The notes: generated by a model not told the origin, from the letters alone. A stretch of DNA of 64,000 nt from Vibrio splendidus (GCF_002873455.1 NZ_MCUN01000013.1:248001-312000), one strand, 5' to 3'; shown: positions 10,839-21,043, counted from the first letter of the stretch. Made by a program: numbers and translations.

Positions 10839-10877
10839 ATTTGCCAGTCTGTTTTCAATAAACTCAGACTGACAAAT
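10839..10877 (-). promoter_or_regulatory. Intra-operon hairpin between hisC and hisB
   Basis: Arms of 13 bases (plus-strand ATTTGCCAGTCTG and CAGACTGACAAAT) pair with a single mismatch around a 13-base loop. There is no U tract, so it is not an obvious terminator. It could stabilise or be a processing site of the polycistronic his RNA, or be a small interspersed element. Confidence 0.5.
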
Positions 10878-10899
10878 GTTATTAATGGTAAGCCTTTCG

Positions 10900-11949
<1,050 letters not shown>

Positions 11950-13245
11950 TTACTTCGCTCTGTTTAACTTTTCAACTCGGATAGTCACAGCACGCTTGTG
12001 AGCATCCAAACCTTCGGCTTCCGCCATTGTGACTACCGTTGGCGCTAGGCCTTTCAAGCCATCAGCCGTTAACTCTTGTACCGTCATACGCTTAGAGAAA
12101 TCAGCCAAACCTAGACTTGAATAGGTTTTGGTATAGCCGTAAGTAGGAAGAACGTGGTTTGTACCTGATGCATAGTCACCTGCAGACTCTGGAGACCAGT
12201 CGCCCAAGAAGATTGAACCTGCATTATCCAGCAATGGCAGCAATTCACGCGGGTTCTTGGTCTGAACAATCAAGTGCTCAGGACCGTAGAAATTCGAAAT
12301 TGCGATGGCTTGAGTGATCGATTCAGCAATGATAATCAAGCTAGACGCTAATGCTTGCTGAGCGATGTCAGCGCGAGACAGTTCTTTCAGTTGTTTCTGC
12401 ACCGCATCGGTTACTTGATCTGCAATAACTGGCGATGGTGTTACCAATACAACCTGAGAATCAGGGCCGTGTTCAGCTTGGCTCAATAGATCAGCAGCAA
12501 TGAAGTCAGCATCGGCTGTTTCATCTGCAATCACCATCACCTCCGATGGGCCTGCCGGCATATCAATCGCTGCGCCGCGGAAGTCGTTACTCACTTGGCG
12601 TTTAGCTTCAGTGACGTACGCATTACCAGGACCGAAAATTTTATCTACTTTAGAGACACTCTCTGTACCGTAAGCCATGGCAGCAACGGCTTGACCACCA
12701 CCAACATTGTAAACCTCGTCGATTTTACACAGATTAGCGACATACAATATTTCATCGGCGATTGGCGGAGGTGAACAAAGCACAACCTTGCGGCAACCCG
12801 CGATTTGAGCGGGTACACCTAACATAAGAACCGTTGACGGGAGTGGCGCGCTGCCACCCGGAATATAAAGTCCAACAGTATTAATAGCGCGTGTCACTTG
12901 CTCACACACAACGCCTGGTTGTGTTTCAACCTTAATTGGTTGCGGCTTCTGAGCTTCGTGGAACTTAGCTATATTGCTATAAGCTTGTTCTAACGCTTGC
13001 TTCATTTCTGGAGTTAAACGAGCACATGCCTCTTCAATCTCAGTCGAGCTGACTCGAATAGATTTAGGAGTCACACGATCAAACTTTTCAGTCAGTTCTT
13101 TAAGTGCGGCATCGCCTTCATTTCGTACTTTTGCAATAACATCAGAAACAGTCGCTGTGATGTTTGCACCTTCAGTAATAGCTGGACGCTCTAGTACCGA
13201 GTCTTGCTGTGATTCACTTAAAGATTGCCAAACAACGGTTCTCAT
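11950..13245 (-). CDS. hisD: Histidinol dehydrogenase
   Basis: Carries out the last two NAD-dependent oxidations from histidinol to histidine. The roughly 431-residue zinc enzyme shows [18 protein letters not shown], the glycine-rich [17 protein letters not shown] region, [15 protein letters not shown], the zinc and catalytic QAEHGPDSQ, and GPEHLIV. Two starts are possible: a GTG overlapping the hisG stop by one base (TAGTG, end 13251) and the ATG two codons later. I chose the ATG (MRTVVWQSL), which matches the family N-terminus. Confidence 0.96.
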   Translation of the reverse strand: MRTVVWQSLSESQQDSVLERPAITEGANITATVSDVIAKVRNEGDAALKELTEKFDRVTPKSIRVSSTEIEEACARLTPEMKQALEQAYSNIAKFHEAQKPQPIKVETQPGVVCEQVTRAINTVGLYIPGGSAPLPSTVLMLGVPAQIAGCRKVVLCSPPPIADEILYVANLCKIDEVYNVGGGQAVAAMAYGTESVSKVDKIFGPGNAYVTEAKRQVSNDFRGAAIDMPAGPSEVMVIADETADADFIAADLLSQAEHGPDSQVVLVTPSPVIADQVTDAVQKQLKELSRADIAQQALASSLIIIAESITQAIAISNFYGPEHLIVQTKNPRELLPLLDNAGSIFLGDWSPESAGDYASGTNHVLPTYGYTKTYSSLGLADFSKRMTVQELTADGLKGLAPTVVTMAEAEGLDAHKRAVTIRVEKLNRAK

Positions 13246-13250
13246 CGTCA

Positions 13251-14147
13251 CTACCCCATCATTTTTTCGATTGGTAATACTAGAATCGAGCTTGCACCCA
13301 ACTCTTTAAGCTGTTCCATAGTTTCCCAGAACAAGTTCTCAGTACTAACTAAGTGAACCGCAACTTTGTCTTTGTCTGTTGATAGAGGAAGAACAGTTGG
13401 ATCTTCAGCGCCAGGCAATAGCGCTTTGATTTGCTCTAGCTGAGACGTTGGCGCATGAAGCATGATGTACTTCGACTCTTTCGCTTGTTGAACACCTTGC
13501 ATACGAGTCAATAGTTTTTCAATCAATGCTATTTTGTCTGCATCAAATTCGCCAGTGCGTTGAATCAGTGTTGCTTTAGATTGGAAGATAACTTCCGTTT
13601 CTTTCAGACCGTTCGCTTCTAGCGTAGCGCCTGTAGAAACCAAATCTGCGATAGCGTCCGCTAGACCAGCACGAGGTGCAACTTCAACCGAGCCTGTTAG
13701 CATACAAGTGCTGAATTCAACACCCTGCTCATCCATGTAGGCTTTAAGTAGTTGTGGGTAAGTTGTCGCAATACGTTTACCCGCAAGATCTTGTGGGCCG
13801 TTGTATTCTTCATCTTTGTTGATAGCGATAGAAAGACGGCAACCACCGAAATCTAAACGACGTAGTGTACGAAATTGTGATGGCTCTTTTAGAGCGATAC
13901 GGTCTAGGCGAACTTCTTCTAGTTCATTCTCACCAATGAAACCTAGGTCAACGACACCGTCCATGATAAGACCTGGGATGTCATCATCACGAACCAGTAA
14001 CAAGTCGATTGGCATATTTAGTGAATGAACAACTAACTGCTCACCCATGATGTTAAATTTAACACCGCATTTTTTAAGTAAATCTTGGCACTCTTTACTT
14101 AAGCGACCTTTCTTTTGAATTGCGATTCTTAGGCGTTGTGTCTGCAT
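13251..14147 (-). CDS. hisG: ATP phosphoribosyltransferase
   Basis: First committed and feedback-inhibited step: joins ATP and PRPP. The 298-residue long-form HisG (no HisZ needed) has [13 protein letters not shown] at the N-terminus, the PRPP-binding [17 protein letters not shown] segment, and the C-terminal ACT-like histidine-binding domain (about 225-298). The start is the ATG at 14147, seven bases after AGGGA; an earlier in-frame ATG at 14165 lies upstream of that site and is rejected. Transcription is expected to be controlled by the leader and attenuator immediately upstream. Confidence 0.97.
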   Translation of the reverse strand: MQTQRLRIAIQKKGRLSKECQDLLKKCGVKFNIMGEQLVVHSLNMPIDLLLVRDDDIPGLIMDGVVDLGFIGENELEEVRLDRIALKEPSQFRTLRRLDFGGCRLSIAINKDEEYNGPQDLAGKRIATTYPQLLKAYMDEQGVEFSTCMLTGSVEVAPRAGLADAIADLVSTGATLEANGLKETEVIFQSKATLIQRTGEFDADKIALIEKLLTRMQGVQQAKESKYIMLHAPTSQLEQIKALLPGAEDPTVLPLSTDKDKVAVHLVSTENLFWETMEQLKELGASSILVLPIEKMMG

Positions 14148-14203
14148 TGCTGTATCCCTGTGCAAATATTTGAATTTATTGATTATTTAAAAGTGCTAAA
14201 ACT

Positions 14204-14240
14204 AAAAAACCCTCGGAAGACTTTGTCGTCCCGAGGGTTT
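14204..14240 (-). terminator. his operon attenuator terminator
   Basis: A 10-bp stem (plus-strand AAACCCTCGG with CCGAGGGTTT) with a 14-base loop, followed on the minus strand by a U run, sits between the leader peptide and hisG. Upstream hairpins, including CCGGGAG/CTCCCGG at 14266-14287 and a CTTTCGGGGAGA segment, supply the competing structures expected of ribosome-controlled attenuation. Confidence 0.9.
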
Positions 14241-14311
14241 AAATCTAAATTCTTTGACTTAACCTCCGGGAGAATTCTTGCTCCCGGGTATACGTAAATC
14301 TCCCCGAAAGA

Positions 14312-14359
14312 CTAGATAGGGTGATGATGGTGATGAATGTTCATTACTAATTTACGCAT
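14312..14359 (-). CDS. hisL: his operon leader peptide (five consecutive His)
   Basis: A 15-residue open frame, MRKLVMNIHHHHHPI, with five histidine codons in a row, followed by TAG, in the leader of the his operon and directly upstream of a terminator. When charged tRNA-His is scarce the ribosome stalls on the His codons and the attenuator should not form. E. coli HisL has seven His in sixteen residues, so this is a shorter but clear equivalent. Confidence 0.93.
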   Translation of the reverse strand: MRKLVMNIHHHHHPI

Positions 14360-14396
14360 ACTTATCGGCTCTTAGGTTGTTTGCTGTCTTGTCTCC

Positions 14397-14425
14397 ACAC
14401 TAACTAAGCTGACATCCTTTTTCAA
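14397..14425 (-). promoter_or_regulatory. Candidate his operon promoter
   Basis: On the minus strand TTGAAA (plus 14420-14425) is separated by exactly 17 bases from TAGTGT (plus 14397-14402), about 35 bases before hisL. The -35 is good and the -10 weak; it is the best sigma-70 match placed correctly for the leader. Confidence 0.4.
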
Positions 14426-14475
14426 CCATTTATTCGAACTTTTTTCACTAAAGTTAAAATTAATTTAACAGGCAC

Positions 14476-14505
14476 AAAAAAGGGAAGCCACAGCCTCCCT
14501 TTTTA
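14476..14505 (-). terminator. Intrinsic terminator of nhaC
   Basis: An AAAAAGGGAAGC / GCCTCCCTTTTT stem with one mismatch, directly after the nhaC stop, ending in a U run on the minus strand. It insulates the his promoter from nhaC. Confidence 0.8.
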
Positions 14506-14524
14506 TTATTCAATCAGATGATGA

Positions 14525-16117
14525 TTAGCTTTTGCACGACGCCATTTTACAGCGAGAGAAATAAGCCAATGCAAAACATACAGCAACAAACGTTAGAGAC
14601 GCGGCACCGAATGCAATGCCAGTTGATGATGTCATACCTAGAGTGATAAAGCCGATACACGATACGAACGCCACAGACAGCGCATAAGGAAGCTGAGTCG
14701 ATACGTGGTCAATATGGTTACAACGAGCACCTGTAGAAGACAGAATCGTTGTGTCTGAGATTGGAGAACAATGGTCGCCAAATACAGAACCCGCTAGAAC
14801 CGCACTTAACATAGGCAGAATTAGCGCGATGTCAGAGGCTGCAGCCATATCACCCGCGATAGGTAGCATAATGCCGAACGTACCCCATGATGTACCTGTC
14901 GAGAACGCCATTAGGCCAGCAAGGAGGAACAAGATAACGGGTAGCCAGTGGTAATCAATGTTGCCTGTCGCAAGTGATGATAGGTAAGAACCGGTTTTCA
15001 TGTCACCGATGACAGAACCGATAGTCCAAGCGAACACAAGAATCAGGATAGCGCCAAACATAGAGCTAGCACCGATCCACATTGTTCTTGCGATATCAGA
15101 CATTGGTAGCTTTTGCTTAAATACAGTCGCTAGCGCAACAAGCAGGCCTAAAACACCACCGTAAACAAGAGACTTGCCTACATCTGTATTTTCGAACGCA
15201 CCAAGCAGGTTGAATGCTTGACCGTCAGCCGTTAGCGCTTGACCACCGGTGTAAAGCATTGCAGCAACCGTCGCTACGATTAACGATACGATTGGCATGA
15301 CCAGATCAGAGACAGAACCGTTTTCGCTCTCTTGAATGTCTAGCTCTTCGTTTAGATCGTGAGCTTGCTTTTGATCGTTGTCGCCTTCAAAGCCACGGCC
15401 TTGAGATGCCTCGATCTCATGTTCACGCATCTTACCAACGTCTAGACCGAACCATGCAACGGCAAACACCATTAATAGTGCGAACACAGCGTAGAAGTTC
15501 ATTGGGATAAGACGAACGTAAGCACCCAGTGCAGAATACTCAGTCACACCGTGTGTCACTAAGATGCCACCAATAATAGTGATGATGTAAGCGCCCCAAC
15601 TAGAAGCCGGCATAATCACACACATTGGAGCAGCGGTAGAATCTAGAATATAAGCTAACTTAGCGCGAGATACGTAGAAGCGGTCTGTTACAGGACGAGA
15701 GATAGCACCTACCGCTAAGCTGTTGAAGTAATCATCAACAAAGATGAATACGCCTAAGAAGGCAGCAAGTAGTTTTGAACCACGTTTGCTCTTCACACGA
15801 GACTGCGCCCATTCAGCGAATGCGCGAGTACCACCAGATAGTGTGAGTAATGCAGTTGTCATTCCGAGAATAATTAGGAATGCGATGATGCTCATGTTCC
15901 AAGTGTTAATACCACCATCTTCGATGAAAACACCAGATGCTTTGGTAAACACGTAACTAGCTGCGTTACCTACTGAGTAGTCAGCAAGTAGAATCGCACC
16001 CATAACGATACCAACACCTAAGGAAACCAATACACGGCGGGTAACAATAGCTAGAGTCAATGCAACCAAAGGAGGAAGCAGCGATAAAGGTGATGTTGCA
16101 AAATCTATTAAATTCAT
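14525..16117 (-). CDS. nhaC: NhaC-family antiporter, probable lysine transporter (riboswitch controlled)
   Basis: A polytopic inner-membrane protein of about 530 residues with many hydrophobic helices and NhaC-superfamily patterns: VFIFVDDYFNSLAVGAI with paired acidic residues in a helix, DSTAAPMCVIMPASSWGAYI, STGTSWGTFGIMLPIAGDM and FGDHCSPISDTTILSSTGA. A hydrophilic acidic loop (about 235-265) splits the two halves. Classical NhaC exchanges Na+ for H+, but the lysine riboswitch upstream suggests the physiological substrate is lysine, as proposed for other riboswitch-linked NhaC homologues. The ATG (MNLIDFA) is preferred to a TTG three codons earlier. Single-gene unit. Confidence 0.88.
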   Translation of the reverse strand: MNLIDFATSPLSLLPPLVALTLAIVTRRVLVSLGVGIVMGAILLADYSVGNAASYVFTKASGVFIEDGGINTWNMSIIAFLIILGMTTALLTLSGGTRAFAEWAQSRVKSKRGSKLLAAFLGVFIFVDDYFNSLAVGAISRPVTDRFYVSRAKLAYILDSTAAPMCVIMPASSWGAYIITIIGGILVTHGVTEYSALGAYVRLIPMNFYAVFALLMVFAVAWFGLDVGKMREHEIEASQGRGFEGDNDQKQAHDLNEELDIQESENGSVSDLVMPIVSLIVATVAAMLYTGGQALTADGQAFNLLGAFENTDVGKSLVYGGVLGLLVALATVFKQKLPMSDIARTMWIGASSMFGAILILVFAWTIGSVIGDMKTGSYLSSLATGNIDYHWLPVILFLLAGLMAFSTGTSWGTFGIMLPIAGDMAAASDIALILPMLSAVLAGSVFGDHCSPISDTTILSSTGARCNHIDHVSTQLPYALSVAFVSCIGFITLGMTSSTGIAFGAASLTFVAVCFALAYFSRCKMASCKS

Positions 16118-16231
16118 GATCTTCAAAAACCAGTTTTTTATTTGGCTAGAGATCTACTGCAGACAAACTTGATACGGCTTATCAAGCTCATGTTGAACTA
16201 AGCGAAAGGGAAGTGAACACTTCACCCAACC

Positions 16232-16403
16232 CTACAGTAGCGCTCCATAGTTTAAAATTAAGACTATGGCAGTGTTGTACCTATTGAGCACAACCCCAGC
16301 AAATTGTTTAGATATACAACTTACTTCGGCAATTACACCTTTCATTCCCGTTCATTGGCATCACCCCAACGAAAACTACTTTTTATAATTGCGCCTCTAC
16401 GTG
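16232..16403 (-). promoter_or_regulatory. Lysine riboswitch (L box) aptamer upstream of nhaC
   Basis: On the minus strand the conserved elements occur in order: GTAGAGGCGC, then AAAGTAG, a GGGG-containing helix, GAAAGGTG, GCCGAAG, CTGGGG, a CTGCC segment, and GGAGCGCTACTG closing P1. This order, the spacing and the roughly 170-base length match the lysine aptamer (compare B. subtilis lysC: TAGAGGTGC, AAAGGGG, CGCCGAAG, GGGCTATC). P1 can be drawn as CACGTAG with CTACTGTAG with one bulge. The 3-prime strand of P1 can alternatively pair with CTGCAGTAG at plus 16154-16162, giving a plausible switch. Confidence 0.88.
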
Positions 16404-16771
16404 CGATAACATTATTAACTGCGTAAACCAGAGTTTAACAACAAATTAACCAAAGTACCGCATCAGGTAGCCGCAATTGTACCCATCAAGAGCAACAATG
16501 CAACATATCATTCCGACAAAAATGTCTTTTTGTTAATGAACTAATCAATAAAAAAATAGTCCACAGAAAACAATTACTCCACCAGTCACATATCGATTTT
16601 TAAGATAATCTTAATAATTATTATAAATTCATCAAAAGTGAGTCGTTTCTTTTTCAACTATTCATCTCACTTTTATATTTAAATAACCAATACAAGAAAT
16701 ACTATTTGTTTTATTCCTAGGCTCTGTTTATTATTAGGGTGATTATTTAGTTTACCTTGATGGGAAATATC
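16404..16771. other. AT-rich divergent promoter region of nhaC and hns, with an inverted repeat
   Basis: This gap holds no gene. It must contain the nhaC promoter on the minus strand and the hns promoter on the plus strand. A 9-bp inverted repeat, AAAAGTGAG (16634-16642) and CTCACTTTT (16666-16674), separated by 23 bases, lies about 100 bases before hns and may be an operator or leader hairpin. The sequence is strongly AT-rich with A and T tracts, the sort of DNA H-NS binds, so autoregulation is plausible. Confidence 0.5.
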
Positions 16772-17182
16772 ATGTCTGAATTAACAAAAACTCTATTAAA
16801 TATCCGCAGCCTTCGTGCGTTCTCACGTGAATTAACTCTTGAGCAACTTGAAGAAGCGCTAGACAAGCTGACTATTGTTGTACAAGAGCGTCAAGAGTCT
16901 GAAGCTGAAGAACGTGCTGCTAAAGCAGAGCAAGAAGCTAAGCTTTCTGCTATTGCTGAACAAATTGCAAAAGACGGAATTGATGTTGCAGATCTTATTG
17001 CTGCACTTTCTGGTGAAGCAAAATCTAAAGCGACTAAAGCTAAACGCGCTCCTCGCCCAGCGAAATACAAATACGTAGACGCAAACGGCGACGAGAAGAC
17101 TTGGACAGGTCAAGGTCGTACGCCTTCAGCTATCCAAGAACAACTAGATGCTGGTAAATCTCTAGAAGAGTTTGCTCTTTAA
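16772..17182 (+). CDS. hns: H-NS family nucleoid protein (VicH)
   Basis: A 136-residue global silencer that coats AT-rich DNA. The N-terminal coiled coil (about 1-65, LRAFSRELTLEQLEEALDKL followed by an E/A-rich helix) mediates oligomerisation; a basic linker KSKATKAKRAPRPAK leads to the C-terminal DNA-binding domain with YVDANGDEKTWTGQGRTP, whose QGR hook enters the minor groove. Nearly identical in layout to V. cholerae VicH. The start is ATG at 16772 (MSELTKTLL) after GGGA; a TTG five codons earlier is discounted. Single gene with its own terminator. Confidence 0.95.
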   Translation: MSELTKTLLNIRSLRAFSRELTLEQLEEALDKLTIVVQERQESEAEERAAKAEQEAKLSAIAEQIAKDGIDVADLIAALSGEAKSKATKAKRAPRPAKYKYVDANGDEKTWTGQGRTPSAIQEQLDAGKSLEEFAL

Positions 17183-17284
17183 GGCATCGTGTTTGCTAAG
17201 TGAATAATCAATAAAACACTAAGCAATAGAATTAATATTAAGTCGACTAAAGTATTATTTACGGCTTCAATATATTCAGAAACA

Positions 17285-17312
17285 AAAAAGGCTCCTTTCG
17301 GAGCCTTTTTTA
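17285..17312. terminator. Bidirectional terminator between hns and gsk
   Basis: AAAAAGGCTCC and GGAGCCTTTTT form a perfect 11-bp stem on a TTTC loop, with A and T runs outside. It serves the convergent hns and gsk. Confidence 0.9.
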
Positions 17313-17354
17313 TATTTCACTATTAGAAATATAAATGAAAAAGATAAAAATATC

Positions 17355-18659
17355 TTATCTTTCCCAGTATGCTTCTTCTAGACTATCTTCTCTTTCAGGA
17401 AGGCCGCGAGACAAGCGAGGAGAGTGCTGAACCAACACTTCATAACTTGCACGGTTTGAATATTTACAAACTTGTGAGAAAGATGAATACGTTAAAAATG
17501 CATGTTGGTGCTTGCTAGAATTCGGTACATTTTCTTTATGATATTTATTTGCTGCCATATCATGTAATAAAGCCGACAGCGCCGCATCCCCTGCTCCATT
17601 GGTATTCTTGATCTTTTCTGGACCACCCATGTAAGGCGCGATATGCGAATAGATTTTCGTTGGGTTGTCACATAACTCTTTATGTGCAGGACGGCTAAAC
17701 TCATAGCGGTTAAATTCTGCAATCGAGCCTGGTAACAACGGCAATGAAGTTTCACGCTTCACCGCGTCTTCAGTATAACCCGCCATGAATAAGCCAACAG
17801 GGCCTGCCGTACATAGAACTAAGTCTACCCACTCTAGTGCTTTGTCTGAAGCAGCAAGAGGATCGCTTTCTCCTGTTAAGGCTTCAGCTTCGTCTTCATT
17901 CATTGCAACAACGGTGACGTGTTGTTCAAGGAAATCTTTCCAGAACTCTGGATCATCTTGAATAACGAACTTAGTACCGAGAGTTAAAACAACAGGCACA
18001 TCGTATTTCTTCGCGTATTCGATAGCTTTCATTGTTGCTTCAGGCATCGGGTCACCTGGTTTACAACGAACTAAATATGCCGTTAACACTAAAGCAGAAG
18101 CACTTTTGAAAATTTTCTCAGGAATGCTTTCTGGTTTTAATTGGTTCATTTGTCCTTCGCTAATTGCGAAAGTACGTTCACCATCTTCTGTAATTAATGC
18201 AAAGCAGCGACCGATTGCGCCATCTACCCCTTGTAAATGGTTCAGATCCATTCTGCTTGATGTATTACATAAATAGCGGTAGCCATAACTACCAATTTTA
18301 ATATCTTGGCTCATTACACCCAATAGCGTTGAACGGTCATCCGCCAATACTGAGTAATTGTGTAATGTGTTACCGATCGTACCACCAGCGTATTCATTGG
18401 TGATCAGGCACTGTTCTTTTAATTCTTGATATAAGGATTCAGCAGCTTCATCACCGATAACCAGTGAGTGTCCCTTACTTAGGCCGTATTTTTCGATTAG
18501 CTCAGAACTCACTTTCGCTTCAATATCCACCAAAGTTTGGTCAATACCGATAATATGAGTACGTGACATTCTTTTACTAGTTTGAGCTTGGCTTACTAAA
18601 GGGTCACGAGCGTGAACCGGAAAATAGTGCTTTGATTTACGTTGTCCAGGGAATTTCAT
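17355..18659 (-). CDS. gsk: Inosine/guanosine kinase
   Basis: Phosphorylates guanosine and inosine in purine salvage. A 434-residue PfkB-type sugar kinase with the GGTIGNTLHNYSVLA substrate region, VVAMNEDEAEALTGE, and the catalytic signature KNTNGAGDAALSALLHD containing the general-base Asp and anion hole. It has the N-terminal and C-terminal extensions usual for gammaproteobacterial Gsk. A palindromic PurR-type operator lies about 77 bases upstream, pointing to repression when purines are plentiful, in step with purB nearby. ATG start MKFPGQRK. Confidence 0.94.
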   Translation of the reverse strand: MKFPGQRKSKHYFPVHARDPLVSQAQTSKRMSRTHIIGIDQTLVDIEAKVSSELIEKYGLSKGHSLVIGDEAAESLYQELKEQCLITNEYAGGTIGNTLHNYSVLADDRSTLLGVMSQDIKIGSYGYRYLCNTSSRMDLNHLQGVDGAIGRCFALITEDGERTFAISEGQMNQLKPESIPEKIFKSASALVLTAYLVRCKPGDPMPEATMKAIEYAKKYDVPVVLTLGTKFVIQDDPEFWKDFLEQHVTVVAMNEDEAEALTGESDPLAASDKALEWVDLVLCTAGPVGLFMAGYTEDAVKRETSLPLLPGSIAEFNRYEFSRPAHKELCDNPTKIYSHIAPYMGGPEKIKNTNGAGDAALSALLHDMAANKYHKENVPNSSKHQHAFLTYSSFSQVCKYSNRASYEVLVQHSPRLSRGLPEREDSLEEAYWER

Positions 18660-18735
18660 AAGGCTAGTCTAAGTCAAGGGGAAATAGGTGGCGGATTCTA
18701 CCGCGCTATATTTAACGCGGCAATCTTTCAAACTA

Positions 18736-18751
18736 TAGCAAACGTTTGCTA
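18736..18751 (-). promoter_or_regulatory. PurR-type operator upstream of gsk
   Basis: TAGCAAACGTTTGCTA is a perfect 16-bp palindrome carrying the 12-bp core GCAAACGTTTGC of the PurR box (consensus ACGCAAACGTTTGCGT). It lies between the 89-residue gene and gsk, both on the minus strand, at a distance fitting the gsk promoter. Confidence 0.75.
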
Positions 18752-18761
18752 GGCTATTTTT

Positions 18762-19031
18762 TTATTCGCCTTCCATAAAGCTTAAATCAGGCAGCATACC
18801 CAAATGCTCGGCGTAACGTTTTTGATTAAACTCAGCGCCGTTTTTCATCACGTCAAATACTTCAATTGCCAGTGCACATGCCATAGCCGCAATTGCCTCT
18901 TCACGAGGAGTACCTGTCATCATCAAACGCATCAGCGTCTCTTTCACTTTCACTGGTTCGCCATCTTCAAGTTGGTTCTCGATAATCTCAATCAGCTCTT
19001 CTTCTTGCATAAATTCATTTTGTTCAGACAT
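18762..19031 (-). CDS. Conserved-looking small acidic protein, unknown function
   Basis: An 89-residue acidic protein without membrane segments or cysteine motifs. The N-terminal part is Glu-rich (MQEEELIEIIENQLEDGE); the middle has TGTPREEAIAAMACALAIEVFDVMKNG, an amphipathic helical stretch that resembles the ends of small gammaproteobacterial DUF proteins, but I cannot name the family. Coding looks real: codon usage fits its neighbours, the gene fills the gap neatly, and an ATG follows a weak GAGAT site. It is divergent from mnmA and upstream of gsk. No function is proposed. Confidence 0.75.
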   Translation of the reverse strand: MSEQNEFMQEEELIEIIENQLEDGEPVKVKETLMRLMMTGTPREEAIAAMACALAIEVFDVMKNGAEFNQKRYAEHLGMLPDLSFMEGE

Positions 19032-19234
19032 TTTTTATCTCAGGTCTTGGATTTCGAGCGACTATGCCACATATACTTCTGACATCCTAGCGAGTCACCT
19101 CGCTCTCATGCGATTCTCTAACAAAGTCAGCGCATTATTTGTGCAAATGAAACTGTGATTCCGGTCTCGGATCTGTCACGGCCTTTCTCTTTCTGTTAGA
19201 ATCTGCGACCAAGTAATAGTAACGGTGTTTAGAC

Positions 19235-20371
19235 ATGTCAGATATCAGCTCTGGAAACAGCGAAAAAAAAGTAATTGTCGGTATGTCCGGCGGTGTAGAT
19301 TCGTCAGTATCGGCGTATCTTCTTCAGCAACAAGGCTATCAGGTAGAAGGCCTTTTCATGAAAAACTGGGAAGAAGACGATAACGAAGAATACTGCACGG
19401 CAGCTGAAGACCTTGCTGATGCTCAAGCGGTATGTGACAAACTAGGTATCCACCTTCACACTATCAACTTTGCAGCAGAGTACTGGGATAATGTATTCGA
19501 ATACTTTCTTGAAGAATACAAAGCAGGTCGTACACCAAACCCAGACATCCTTTGTAACAAAGAAATCAAATTCAAAGCATTCTTAGAGTTTGCGGATGAA
19601 GTATTAGACGCAGACTACATCGCGATGGGTCACTATGTTCGTCGTACTTTCCCAACACAAGAAGAGCTGGATGCTGGCGTAAAACCAGAAATGCTACGCG
19701 GTCTGGACGGCAACAAAGACCAAAGCTATTTCCTTTACACGCTAAGTTCAGATCAAGTGGCACGCAGCCTGTTCCCTGTTGGTGAATTAGAGAAGCCTGA
19801 AGTACGCCGCATTGCTGAAGAGCAAGACTTAATCACAGCGAAGAAGAAAGATTCAACAGGCATCTGCTTTATCGGTGAGCGTAAGTTCACTGAGTTCTTA
19901 GGTAAATACCTACCTGCTCAACCGGGTAATATCGAGACACCTGAAGGACAAGTCATTGGTCAACACCAAGGCTTGATGTACCACACTTTGGGTCAGCGTA
20001 AAGGCCTTCATATTGGCGGCACTAAAGGTGGTGGCGGTAACGAAGAACCATGGTTTGTTGGCGAAAAAGATCTTAAACGCAACGTTCTGATCGCGGTTCA
20101 AGGTAAAGACCATCCGCTTCTTAAATCAGAAGGTTTGTTCGCATCTCAGCTTCACTGGGTTAATCGCACACCAATTACTGAAGTTATGACATGCACGGTA
20201 AAAACACGTTACCGTCAAACCGATATTCCTTGTACAATCATCCCAATTGATGATGAGAACATTAAGGTTATTTTTGATGAACCACAAATTGCTGTGACCC
20301 CTGGTCAATCGGCAGTGTTCTACCTCGACGAAGTCTGTCTTGGTGGTGGTATCATCGAAAAACGCATCTAA
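19235..20371 (+). CDS. mnmA: tRNA-specific 2-thiouridylase
   Basis: Installs the 2-thio group at U34 of tRNAs for Lys, Glu and Gln, using ATP to adenylate and sulfur relayed by the TusE chain. The 378-residue protein has the PP-loop GMSGGVDSS at 16-24, catalytic Cys107 ([11 protein letters not shown]) and Cys211 (STGICFIGE), [11 protein letters not shown], and the C-terminal beta-barrel domain. The ATG is the start of a conserved though variable N-terminus. hflD follows 47 bases downstream and purB after that, the standard mnmA-hflD-purB order. Confidence 0.97.
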   Translation: MSDISSGNSEKKVIVGMSGGVDSSVSAYLLQQQGYQVEGLFMKNWEEDDNEEYCTAAEDLADAQAVCDKLGIHLHTINFAAEYWDNVFEYFLEEYKAGRTPNPDILCNKEIKFKAFLEFADEVLDADYIAMGHYVRRTFPTQEELDAGVKPEMLRGLDGNKDQSYFLYTLSSDQVARSLFPVGELEKPEVRRIAEEQDLITAKKKDSTGICFIGERKFTEFLGKYLPAQPGNIETPEGQVIGQHQGLMYHTLGQRKGLHIGGTKGGGGNEEPWFVGEKDLKRNVLIAVQGKDHPLLKSEGLFASQLHWVNRTPITEVMTCTVKTRYRQTDIPCTIIPIDDENIKVIFDEPQIAVTPGQSAVFYLDEVCLGGGIIEKRI

Positions 20372-20418
20372 CTAATTAAACGAACGACAAACAATAGAAG
20401 ACAACTAGGAGTTACTAC

Positions 20419-21036
20419 GTGGCTAATACACTTTATGACCGTACTATTGCTTTCGCTGGAATTTGCCAAGCTGTGGCTTTGGTTCAACAAGTAGCGAAAG
20501 ACGGCCATTGTGATAAAGATGCCCTCGAAGCTTCACTCAGTGCCATTTTAAATACCAACCCGGCGAACACCGTGGGTGTGTTTGGACGTGAAGCGAACCT
20601 AAAGCTTGGCCTTGAGTGCTTAGTAAAAGGTATCGACAGTACTCCAGCTGGGAGCGATATTACTCGCTATATCATCAGCTTAATGGCACTTGAGCGTAAG
20701 CTATCTTCTCGTAACGACTCTATGTCTCAGCTTGGCGATCGCATTCAAACCGCAGAACGTCAAATTGAACACTTTGATCTGTTTGACGAGCAAATGATCA
20801 GCAACCTTGCGAGCATCTACTTAGACGTAGTGAGCCCTATCGGCCCTCGCATTCAGGTTTCTGGTACGCCATCTGTACTTCAACAGACATCGAGCCAGCA
20901 TAAGGTTCGCGCCCTGCTTCTATCAGGGATTCGAAGCGCTGTATTGTGGCGCCAAGTTGGTGGTAAACGCCGCCATCTTATCTTCGGTCGTAAAAAGATG
21001 ATCGAGCAGGCTCAAATCCTATTAGCTAGAATGTAA
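20419..21036 (+). CDS. hflD: HflD, high-frequency lysogenisation protein homologue
   Basis: A 205-residue mostly helical protein matching HflD (YcfC) from [26 protein letters not shown] to the basic end [15 protein letters not shown]. In E. coli it is membrane-peripheral and binds lambda CII, shifting lysogeny; its housekeeping role is unknown. The start is GTG with TAGGAG upstream. Lies in the mnmA-hflD-purB cluster and is followed by a hairpin. Confidence 0.93.
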   Translation: MANTLYDRTIAFAGICQAVALVQQVAKDGHCDKDALEASLSAILNTNPANTVGVFGREANLKLGLECLVKGIDSTPAGSDITRYIISLMALERKLSSRNDSMSQLGDRIQTAERQIEHFDLFDEQMISNLASIYLDVVSPIGPRIQVSGTPSVLQQTSSQHKVRALLLSGIRSAVLWRQVGGKRRHLIFGRKKMIEQAQILLARM

Positions 21037-21043
21037 TTTATTA

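Noticed and set aside
16118..16230. A transcription terminator as the riboswitch expression platform
   Set aside because: The best stem before nhaC (AGCCA/TGGTT with a T run) is only five pairs with wobble, too weak to claim; a translational switch is preferred but unproven.
19032..19234. A possible CRP site around TGTGATTCC in the mnmA upstream gap
   Set aside because: The second half-site TCACA is missing at the proper spacing, so it does not match the consensus.
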